Source of the DNA: Opitutia bacterium
Lineage (GTDB): Bacteria > Verrucomicrobiota > Verrucomicrobiia > Opitutales > UBA953
Length of the DNA: 30,310 nt
Assembly: GCA_021204635.1 (NCBI GenBank)
Contig: JAJPZB010000043.1
Coordinates: 1-30,310, forward strand
Direction: 5' to 3'
Position 1 is the first letter of the stretch. Every line of letters begins with the position of its first letter. The translations under genes and the position numbers were made by a program. Below, one piece after another: positions 9,002 through 19,000 of the stretch. The notes beneath the pieces were generated by a model, which was given only the letters and a program-made list of their open reading frames with translations, was not told where the DNA came from and made no database searches.

Positions 9002-9211
9002 GTGGTGGGTTGGTGGTGGGATTTGATGGTGGTAACCGGATCGGTGGTGGGAGGCGGCTTTGTGGTGGCGGCAAGATTTCGCAGGGATTGTCACACGGAT
9101 TTGTTCGGAACTAACGTTCCTCACGATTGTGGTAGCAGGTCGGTGGTGGGTGTTGGGTTGGTGATGAAGTCTGGGTTGGTGGTGGGTGTTGGGTTGGTGG
9201 TGAGAAGCGGA
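9002..9211 (+). repeat. TGGTGG-rich tract 3' of midA
   Basis: The plus strand is dominated by GGTTGGTGGTGG and GGGTGTTGGG motifs starting at the base after the midA stop. Between 9156 and 9200 there are four GGG runs, enough for a three-layer G-quadruplex with long loops; the shorter GGTTGGTGGTGG motif could form a two-layer one. No gene is credible here; open frames exist only because the tract lacks stops. Confidence 0.75.
9091..9126 (+). repeat. Hairpin repeat family H2, copy A
   Basis: The unit starts TCACACGGATTTGTTCGG and includes the hairpin GGAAC-TAAC-GTTCC (9107-9120). It is identical over 35 nt to copy B on the opposite strand at 9830-9864. It differs from copy C (29995-30030) by one compensated base pair. 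Confidence 0.85.
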
Positions 9212-9727
9212 GTCAGGCGACGTTCAACGAACACACTCCCTCACCACTATCGTGGTCCCCTCCCGCTAGCTTAGCGGGAGAATCGCGTTGGTGCTCCCGC
9301 ATCGCAGGTGGGGAGCCGGGTTGGTGGTGGAGGCAAGTGCCGCAGGAGTTTGTGGTAAAGGTTTTTCGGAGGGAGTTGGTGGTGAAGGTTTGGGTTGGTG
9401 GCGGGGAGCAAAGTCAGGCGACGTTCAACGAACACACTCCCTCACCACTATCGTGGTCCCCTCCCGCTAGCTTAGCGGGAGAATTACGTTGGTAATCCGG
9501 CATCGCAGGTGGGTAGCCGGGTTGGTGGTGACGGCAAGTGCTGCGGGAGTTTGTGGTAAGGATTTTTTCGGAGGGAGTTGGTGGTGGAGGTTTGGGTTGG
9601 TGGCGGGAAGCAAAGTCAGGCGACGTTCAACGGACACACTCCCTCACCACTATCGTGGTCCCCTCCCGCTAACTTAGCGGGAGAATTACGTGTGGGATTC
9701 TGCATCGCAGGTGGGTAGCTTGCCGCC
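9212..9727 (+). repeat. 201/202-bp tandem repeat, about 2.5 copies
   Basis: Units begin with GTCAGGCGACGTTCAACG at 9212, 9413 and 9615, giving periods of 201 and 202 bp; the third copy stops near 9727. Each unit holds ACCAC-TATC-GTGGT (9243-9256, 9444-9457, 9646-9659). A few bases later comes a larger inverted repeat with arms CTCCCGCTA and TAGCGGGAG (9260-9280, 9461-9481, 9663-9683), then G-rich TTGGTGGTGG stretches. Inverted copies occur at 30119-30310. There is no coding potential and no T-run after the hairpins. Confidence 0.9.
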
Positions 9728-9975
9728 GCAACAAAGCCAAGTTCCACCACCATCCCACCACAAACCAAATTCCACCACAGACCCGGGTCTCACACCACAT
9801 CCCTCACCACTAACCCGCCACCACAAAGCCGTGAGGAACGTTAGTTCCGAACAAATCCGTGTGACCACCCTCCGTGGCAGTTTGCCGCCACCACCAACCC
9901 CAATCCTCGCCACCAAGCCCTTTCCTTCCCTGCGCCGCCACCAACCCACCACCATCCCAAATCCCACCACCAAGC
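9728..9975 (-). repeat. TGGTGG-rich tract 3' of AT1 (minus strand)
   Basis: On the plus strand this is CCACCA-rich, so the G-rich strand is the minus strand, the coding strand of AT1. It starts right after the AT1 terminator and meets the oppositely oriented midA tract in the middle of the island. It includes hairpin copy B. No gene is seen. Confidence 0.75.
9830..9864 (-). repeat. Hairpin repeat family H2, copy B
   Basis: This is the reverse complement of copy A, with stem GGAAC/GTTCC and loop TAAC (9835-9848). Its orientation follows AT1, the gene ending upstream of it, just as copies A and C follow midA and purM. Confidence 0.85.
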
Positions 9976-10007
9976 CAAAAAGGCTCTCCCCGTAGCGGGA
10001 AGAGCCT
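9976..10007 (-). terminator. Intrinsic terminator of the autotransporter operon
   Basis: On the minus strand AGGCTCTTCCCG (from 10007) folds back on CGGGGAGAGCCT (to 9981), with a CTA loop, one G-T pair in the arm, and a following TTTTT run. It lies 48 nt past the AT1 stop and ends the operon. The opposite strand has only a short T-run, so the terminator acts mainly on minus-strand transcripts. Confidence 0.9.
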
Positions 10008-10054
10008 TTGTTGCCGGCGTACTGCGAGCCGCCGAGATTCCGCTTGCTGCGAAA

Positions 10055-13000
10055 TCAGAAGCGGTGGCGGAAGCCGAGCGAGACCGTGTGACCGATTTCC
10101 GAGTCGGTGGTGAACATGAACTCGTAGTTCAGGTAAACGCTGGTGTATCCGTCGAAGTCGTAGGAAACGCCGGGCGTCACGGTGAACACGGATTCCGAGA
10201 AGGTCTTCGCGGTCACGCCGAATTTTTCGCCGAGCATCTTGGCGTCGATGTCGGTGTCTTTGTCGCAGCATTCCAAGCTATACGAGAGGTCGAGTGCGAC
10301 GCGCAGCGCGGATTGGTCGATGGGCACTTGCCAATTCAGCTGGACGCCGAATCTCGCGCGCACGCTCAGCGCGTCGAAACTGTCGATGTCGAGCGCGGAG
10401 ATGGAGCCGCTTTCGTTGTAGCTGCTTATGTTGTAATACGAGACAGACGCGCCGATGTGCGGCAAGAGGTCGAGGCGCGCGCCTTCGATTGTTTGATAGA
10501 GCTCGAATGCCCCGACAAAGTCGGCGAAGATGCCGCCGTAAATGCCGGTCGTGTCGCCTTTGTTGGAGCCGACGATCGTGTTGCGCTTCGCGTTGTATGC
10601 GGCGAAACCGACCTCCGCACCATAATTCAGCGAGAGGTAGTCGCAGAGCAACGAGCCCGCGAACACCATCGCGCGCGCGCTGTGGGCTTCCACGCGGCCA
10701 CCACCGTTGTGCAAGTGGGCGCGGTCATAGTCGTATGCGACGGCGACGCCGAGCGAATTCTGTTCGTCAAACTTGATATCGGCACCCGCGAGAACCCCAT
10801 AAGTCTGGTAGTCGTAGGTCATGGTGTCGTTATCTTTGTCGTTGGAAACGAAAGAGCTGCTCGCCTGCGCGAAGACTTCCCAGTCGGAGCTATACGCCCA
10901 AATGCTGTTCGGCGAAAGGTTGTCGTAGAGGCGCTGTTCGAGGCGGCCGGAAACCGTGCGAATGTCGGATTGGAACTCGGCGTGCGGCATCGTGATCATC
11001 GAGGAGAGGCCGAGCGGCGAGAGGTTGGTCATCGCGGTGGATAGCGAGCCGTTGGAGGTCTTGTTGATCGCGGCGCCGAGGGCTTTCTGCGCTTCCGTTC
11101 CGCTCAGGTGGCCGCTGCTGTCCGGCCGCGCCCATTTGCTCATCAAATCGAGGAAAGAGCTGAGGCCGTCGTGGTAGCTCACGCCGACGACGTCTTTGAG
11201 GTTGTTCTGCGCGACGTAAACGACGAAGTTGCCGCCGACGGATTGCTCCTCGTCGAAGAACACCGGCGTGCCCTGATTGGAAATCTCGGTCTCGACGGTG
11301 TCCGAACTGCCTTCCCCCGTGCCTTCGTATTTAATCACGGTGTAGGCGACGCCGCGCTTTGTCGCGTCGGCGGTGACCTCGAGGGTCAGGATTCCGCTGA
11401 TGGTTCCGTTGTAGGAAATGAACTCGTCTTTCGTGAGATCGACGGCGTAGGTCGCGGGAGTGTCGCCTTCCGAGAACACGAGCGAAGAATTTTCGGCGAC
11501 GAGTTTGATACCGCCGGAGATTGTCGCCCCGCTCTTCACGATGAGCGCCGAGCTTGACAAGGTGACCTGCGACTTTCCGCTCGTTTCGCTTTCAAAGACG
11601 AGAATGCCGTTGGAAACCGTCGTCGTGCCCGTGTAGGAATGCGAATCTGCGGTAATTGTGAGCTTGCCGCCGCCGGTCTTCTCGAAATTGCCGCTGCCGG
11701 AAATTGTTCCGGCGTAGGAATCCGTCTTGCCGGTGCCGACCTGCACGGCGAGCGTGCCTGTGCCGGCGCTGCCGTTGTCAGTGGCGAGAGTGACGTTTTC
11801 GTCGATGTTGGAAAGGCCTGTGAGGGTCAACGTGCCGTCTTTGTAATTGGAAAGCACGATTTCGACATCGCTGCGCGACAAGTTGAAGATGCCCGCGACA
11901 ATGTTATTTTTGTCGGTGTCGGCGGAGAAATCTATTTGACCGTTCGCGAGCAAGCCGATTTCGCTCACGCCGTCGGCGACGACAATCTGCGTCGCACCGG
12001 TGGTGGAAGTGTCGATTTCGTCAACAAACGCGACAGAACTTCCGGAGACCCGAATCTCGAAGATTCCCACTTCGTTCTCGGCGTCAAGGTCTTGACTCGA
12101 GGCAATTCCCACATTGCCCGCGATGCCCGTCGCCGCATTGCCGACGTAGATCGCAGAAATATTTTCCAGCGTGGCATTTCCGCCATTGCCATCGGAGAGG
12201 ATGAGGCGTCCCGCGCCGGCGACGGTGAGCGTCGTGTCTGAACTGCCCGCCTCGATTGTTCCCGTGAACACGCTGTCGCTCGCGGGAGTGAGCAGGAAGT
12301 CGTCAACGCCTTCTGCGATTTTGAGGGTTCCCGTGCCGCCAATGCCGCTGAGTTCGTGCACATCTGAGCCGAGTTCGAGAACGGTGTCGTCGCAGATGTA
12401 GAACGTACCGGTGAAGTTCGAGCAATTGTCCGTGTCCGACAGCAGGATCGTCCCGCCATCGAGGGCAAATGTGCCCGCGCCGGAGAGCACGATTGTGGCG
12501 AGGTCGAGCTCCGAATCGCCGTCTTCGCTGCCGGTTGGCGAAAGTGCAAAGGTCGCGCCCGCCGCGATTTCGACATTGTTCAGGAACTTCGTGGCAGAAC
12601 CGTCGCTGTATTCCTTCTTGACAAGCGCGTCGCCGTCAACGGAGAGCGTGCCCTCATAGACGTTGATGTTGACGTTGCGGAAGTCGAGCGCTTCCGCGCC
12701 TGAGAGCGAGACCGTGCCCGAGCCCTTTTTGTCGAGTTCCGTCGTAACGTAATTGTTGCCGAAGATTGAGGCGGAAACCTCTTGGTCGTCGTCGGAGACA
12801 ATCTCGATCGTTCCCGTGTTGAGCAGGATTGTCCCCGTGAAATCTTCGATGTTGCCGGAAAGCGTGAGCACGGTTTTTTCGCCGACGGTGGAAACGACTT
12901 CCCCGTTTTCGTCGAGGTCAATCACGCCTTTCACGACCGTCCCCGAGCCGGAAAGCGCGCCCTCGACAACGCTGTCTTCGGAATCGCCCGCAATGACCAA

Positions 13001-16000
13001 GGTGCCGTTGACCTCCAAGGTCGGGACCTTTTCGGTAAGCCCGCCCATGGCGTTCTCCTCATACGTTATCTCGGTGGAAACGCGACCAACGGAATATTCG
13101 GAGCCTTCGGCGATTTCGAGGGTTCCGCCGTCAACGACTTCGAGCGCCGCGAGTTCCCACGCGCCCAACGTGCCGCTGTCGGCTTCTTCCGCGTCGTCGC
13201 CTTCCGTGGCAGCCGTCAGGGCAATGCCGGAGGACGCGCCGCGATTCAAAATCAACGTGCCCGAGCCGGACTTGCGGAATATTCCGCCGCCGGTGAACTG
13301 TGCCGCTGTCTCGTATGTGGTATCATCGACGTCCAAGGTGAATGTCGCGCCCTCGGCGACGGTGATTTTCGTGGAACTGTCGCGGAAAATGCCGTCCGTC
13401 GCTTCGCCGGTCGAATCGATTATGCCGTTGAGATCCAACTTCATTTCGCCGCCTTCAACGTCCAACGAAACAGAACTTGTGCGCGAGGCGAGAACGTCGC
13501 CGTCCGTAAATTCCAACGAGCCCGTGCCCGACTTGACAAACGTGCCGGAGCCGGAAACGCTGCCGGAGAATTTGAGCGCCTCGTCTTCGTTCTTGATGTC
13601 GATCTCAAACGTGGAATTTGTGTTTATATAAACATCGGGCGAGAAATTCTTCCTGTCTTCAATGCCCACGACGAGCGTGCCCTTGCCGACGATTATCGAA
13701 CCGGTGAAGAGTTCGTTGCCGTCTTCATCGTCGTTTGCGAGCGCCTTTTCCATCACGATTCTCGCAGAATCGGAATCCGCGTCGATGAGAATCGTGCCCG
13801 CGCCCTTTATCGGATTGACGCCGCTTTCGTCGTCATCATCGTCATAGCCAACGACAAAGTAATTGCTCGCAGAAGTGTCGCCTTGCAACACCAAGACCTT
13901 CCCCGAAACCAAGTCGGAAGCAATCCAATCGAAGACCGTGCCGGAATAAACCGGAACAAAGACTTTCTCGCTCTCTATCGCGACAGTCTCGCCGCTCGCG
14001 TTGGTGTATGTTGCGACAGGGTCGCCGTTCACATCGACGAGCGCACCTGAGGCGTTCACAAGATATCCCTCGGAATTCACATAATACCCGACAACGACAT
14101 TATCGACGAGATAACCATCGGAGTTCACGCTGTATGCCGTGGAACTTCCGTCGGTCCCGACGAGAAAACCGTTATCGTTCTTGTATGTGGAAACAACATT
14201 GTCGTCTACGTCAACGATATATCCGTCCTCGTTCACTCGGTAATCCGTGGTCACGACATTGTCGTCCGCGTCCACGAAATACCCGTCGGCGTTGGCGTGG
14301 TAATCCCCGTAAACGACGTCGCCGGCGCCGTTTTTATCGACGATATAACCGTCGGAATTGACGCGATACTTCGCCACCAAAGTTTCTTTTTTATCGACGA
14401 GTTTTACGAGATTCCCGTCCGCGTTGACATAGTAGTCAGAAGAAACGACGTTCCCCGACAACGAATCGACGATGCGTCCGCCGGAATAAATGGCATAACC
14501 GTCCTTGGTCAGGTAATGCCCGTCAGCGTCGATGATGTAGCCGTCATTGATGAGGTTTCCGTTCGCGTCTATGAGTTCGCCGGCTTCATTTGTGCGATAG
14601 CCGGAAGAATCCGTGCCGAAAATGTAACCAAATTCCACACGCGTGAAGACGTGATCAAACTTCACCCGCACAAAAACTTTCTCATCGTCGTCTCCCAAAA
14701 CGTTCCCGCTCGCATCGACGTATTTACCATCGGCGTCCACGAGATACCCGTCGGCATCGGAGAGATATTTTTCGGTGACTATATTGCCCTCGGAATCGAT
14801 AAAGTGTCCATCGCTGTCAACGGTGTATTTGCTGTCTTTGGTCAAATAGTTCCCATTCTCGTCAACGAAATAGCCAACGTTTTCTCCAGCGGAATTGACT
14901 AGATACCCGTCGGCATCGGCGTGATATTCTGCGGAAACCCTCTTGCCCTCGGAATTAATGAAGTATCCCTCGCTGTCAATTGTGTATCCGTCTTTGGTCA
15001 CGTAGTTCCCGTTCGTGTCAACGAGATATCCGTCGGAGACGAGGTATTTTGTCACAACATCGCCGGTCTGATCTACGATAACGCCGGAAGACACCGTGTA
15101 TTTGGAAACAACGTTTCCATCAGAATCGACGACATAACCGTTGTCGCTATCAAAGGTGTATCCGCTCACTGTTCCGCCGGAATTCCTCAGGCGTCCATAC
15201 GAATCTATGTAGTAATCCGTATCTATCGGGTTGCCGTTTTCATCTACGAATTTGCCGTAGTTCTCAGAAGATTTGTCGGTCTCAATCTTATACCCGACAA
15301 TAATCTCGCCGTCGCCGTCCAAGAGGTATCCGTCCGAGCTCACGCGGTAATTGGTCACGATTGTGCCGTCGCCATCTACGAGATATCCGTCAGACGAGAT
15401 CTTGTCGTTTTGCCATTCCTCTACGGGCTTCCCGTTTTCATCAACGATGAGGTTTCGGTCATTGATGCTGTATTTGGTCACGCGATAACCGTCGCTGTCA
15501 ACGAGGTAGCCATAATTGCTGTCCTCCTCGTCCAAAACCACTTTGTACCCATCGACGACATTGCCGTTTTTGTCGAGAATCTTGCCATCGCTGTTTGCGG
15601 TGTAGTCGGTGGTCACAACTTCGCCGGTCGCGGCGTTGATTATGTTGCCGTCGGAATCAACCTTGTACTCGCGCGTCCAAACGTTGCCGAAGGAATCGAC
15701 GAGATAGGCGTTTGCGGAATATTCGGTTTTTAACGTTGTGTAATACAACGTCGCAACTTTACCTGCTGCATCTACGAAATACCCGTCGGGATTGATGGTA
15801 TATCCGGTGTTGATGACGCCGGTGGTGGAATCGACGAATCTTCCCTCCGAATCGATGTTGTATTTGTAAGCGTCTTTCTGCGTCGTGTAAAAATTGCCGT
15901 TCGTATCGACGAGGCGTCCCTCGGAATCAACAAGACTGCCAACGGTGGTGATATAGTTGTGGTTCGCGTCAACGAGGTAGCCATCGTCGGAAATTATCGT

Positions 16001-19000
16001 TCCGTTCACATTCTCGAAATCTCCGCCAACATCCACAAGGTTGCCGTTAGCGTCAAGGTGCGTCACCAAGCCGAGATAGACCTTGTCCACTTGGATAGGC
16101 GTGGAGATAACTGTTCCCGTCGCGTCGATATACTTGCCCTCTTTGTTCACGAGGTAACCGCTCGCATTCAGGAAATAGTAGGTGGTCACAACCTTCCCGT
16201 TCTCGTCAACAAAGTTGCCATCGGCATCAACGCGATAATCCGTTCCCGCCAAATAGTAGTTACCGTACTCGTCGATTTGGTATCCGTCGGCGTCCATAAA
16301 CTCGCCGTCATCATTGATGAAAACACCATCGGCGTTGACCAAATACCCATCAGCGGTCGCGTGCTCGCCGTTTCTGAGAACGAAATTGCCGTTCGTATCT
16401 ACGAGATATCCCTGCTCGTTTACAAGGTAATTTGCAGAACGAATATTGCCGCCTTCGTCTGTGAAATACCCGTCGGCGTTCACCCGATAGACCTCACCAT
16501 CTGCCGACTTCAACTCCAAAATATCACCGTGATAATCCAGGCGGAAGCCGCTGCCTTCTGCCTCGCTCGTGCGATACGCCCCCTCTTCGGTGTTCGCGAC
16601 AATCGTGAGCAATGCTCCATTTGTGATGTCGATGTACTCGGAATTCTGAATCGCGTCCCAATCTATGCGCAACTCGCCGGCTTTCACAAATGTCGCGCCC
16701 GTGTAGGTGTTCACGCCGGTCAGGATGAGAGATTCCGTGCCGATTTTTTCAAGCGTGCCCGTGCCGGAAATCACTCCGTCAAACGACGGTCCGTAGTCGG
16801 AGCTCGTGTAAATGCCAATCGCGGCGTCAAACGCGTCATAGCCGTTGGTGCTGACTGTTATCCCATAGCGGGTCGAGAGCATGTCGATATTCGCCGCCGT
16901 CAGCCGGAAGGAATAATCGCTCTCAAAATATGTGATAAACCCGTAAAGCGAATCCCAGTCCGCGGTAATCTCCGCAGAGACGCCATAGACCTCCTGCAAA
17001 TACAGCAGGAAATTGCCATCGACGAGCGCCTGCCAATTGTCCGCCGTCAAATTATAAGAGCTGCCGCTCTCCTGCTCTAACAGCGCCTCGGCGCCACCCA
17101 CGCGCACCTGCTCCGCGAGATCGAGCAGATACTCCAAGTTGCTGTTCGTCCAGTTCGACGAGTTGCCATTCGCAATCTTCTCCTTCTCGTTTTGGACATA
17201 TGCGTAAATCGTCTCGTAGTCGAGAATCTCGTCGAGCATGGCAACTATGCTCGAAGTGTCATTCACCCCCGAGAACACCTCGCTCCACGCCGCCGAGCTC
17301 GTCATCGTCGAAAACGTCGCTGTGTCAATCGTGGCATAAATCCGAGAAAACGCATCTTTCAGGTGACCCGGATCTTCCAAATATGCCACCGTGTCTGCCA
17401 CAGAAACCGTGTCATATTCCGTGTTAAACACAGGTCTGTCGCCACCAAGAGTGCGGGTAAACAAAGTCTGCAACTCCGAGGAAAGCCCCGCACCACTAAT
17501 CAAGTCCAAAGAATCTCCCGTGTAGCCCACATACTTTTCCGCACCGTTGTATGTCGCAAAATAATAGCTCGCCGTCTCCAACCAACCGTTTATCTGCAGA
17601 ACATTCAGAACCGACTCCTTGATCGACGCTGTTTCAAACGCCCCCATGCCAACGGTAACGTTTCCATTGAACATGTTTATCTGGGTGCCGGACTCGCCAA
17701 TCAGCGCACGGAAAGACTGATTTGCGGTAGGCGATGCTGCGTTTGACACTGTCACCCCTGAGTGGAGGACAAGGCCGGAAGAATCCGTGATAGCGTGCTC
17801 CTTATTGAGCGCAAGCGGACCGCTCATTATAACGGTCGCGCCGGTGTAAGAGGAGGAGTCTTCCCCAAGAGACATGGAGACAGACCCAAACTTCACGACA
17901 CTGCCGGCTCCATAAATAGCTCCGGTGTACTGGTATTCCGAGTCGTTTTGCGCAAGGACAATTGTTGAGAAATTTGACAGAGCCACAGCAGACGTTCCCG
18001 CTTCACCTTGGAGTTTCGCGATTATCTGATAAGACCCAATGTTCAGTTGTGCGAGTTCTGACGATGTCCCTGCAAGAGTTATGGAATTTGCCTTAGAGAA
18101 AATACTCGCATTTAAGTAATTCACATCTCCGCTCAGAGCATCACCATTCACATAGCCAAAGATTAAGGTTATGCCGTCTTTAACTGTTAAATCGCCGGCG
18201 AAGCTCTGTGCCTGAGTGAAATAAACGCGCCCGTCAGTCGTGCTACCGTTGATGCCCAACGACGAGACCATATATTCACGGTCATCATTCATGATGCCCG
18301 AATACGAATAAGTTGTCTCGACCCCTTCATCGTCAATGATGGTTTCGGTATATTCTGAAGACCTCGCAATAACTAAGTCAGAAACGCCCTCTATCCGCCC
18401 ATTGAAAGTTCTCGTGTCATTCACGACTATCCAAAATTCTCCTGTGCCACCTACGATTATCCTCCCTGATTCCAAGCGAGGAATCGATGAGATCCACTTG
18501 CCCTCTAAAATGTAAAGCCGATTTAACAACTGATTCCCGGTAGAGGTTCCAACGTTCACAAAAGTGCCTTCGCCGGTTTTAACAAGAATTGAATCGTTTG
18601 CTACAGTGGAAGATGAGTCGTCTGCCGCGCGAAAGTAACCTGAATATACACCATCTCTATTTTTGGATTGATTGACGATGGTGGTTGACCCGGACATCAT
18701 ATAAATCGTCGAATTACTGCCGGTCGCGTCATAGTATGCCGTGCCGCTCGCTCCCGCCGGACGCGTCAATTCATAGTATCCGTTCTGATCGTTATATTGA
18801 TCAACAATATACGCGCGCTCTACAAAAAGAGACTCTAAGTTGTTCAAAACCTGCGTGCCGTAAATGGTCAAATCGCCATTGGTACTTTTTGCAAAATAAT
18901 TTGCCCGCGCCTCATACCACTCGTCGGTAGTTCCCGATGTAGTGCCGGAGGTAATTGCCGCCTGGGGATAGTCCATATTGGGACTCACCGAAGAAAAACT

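Noticed and set aside
9260..9280. CTCCCGCTA/TAGCGGGAG hairpin as a transcription terminator
   Set aside because: None of the five copies is followed by a T-run on either strand, unlike the real terminators at 5100-5140 and 9976-10007.
9002..9680. Short open frames in the repeat island (60-100 codons, Gly/Val/Trp-rich)
   Set aside because: They are translations of the TGGTGG tracts and tandem units, recur with each unit, and lack initiation signals.
9212..9727. Regular repeats that might be a CRISPR array
   Set aside because: The period is 201-202 bp with near-identical sequence throughout; there are no short repeats alternating with unique spacers and no cas genes.
14921..17080. Plus-strand open frames opposite the AT1 repeat array, themselves repetitive
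   Set aside because: They are the reverse reading of the regular DGYLVD codons; repetition in them follows from repetition in AT1.
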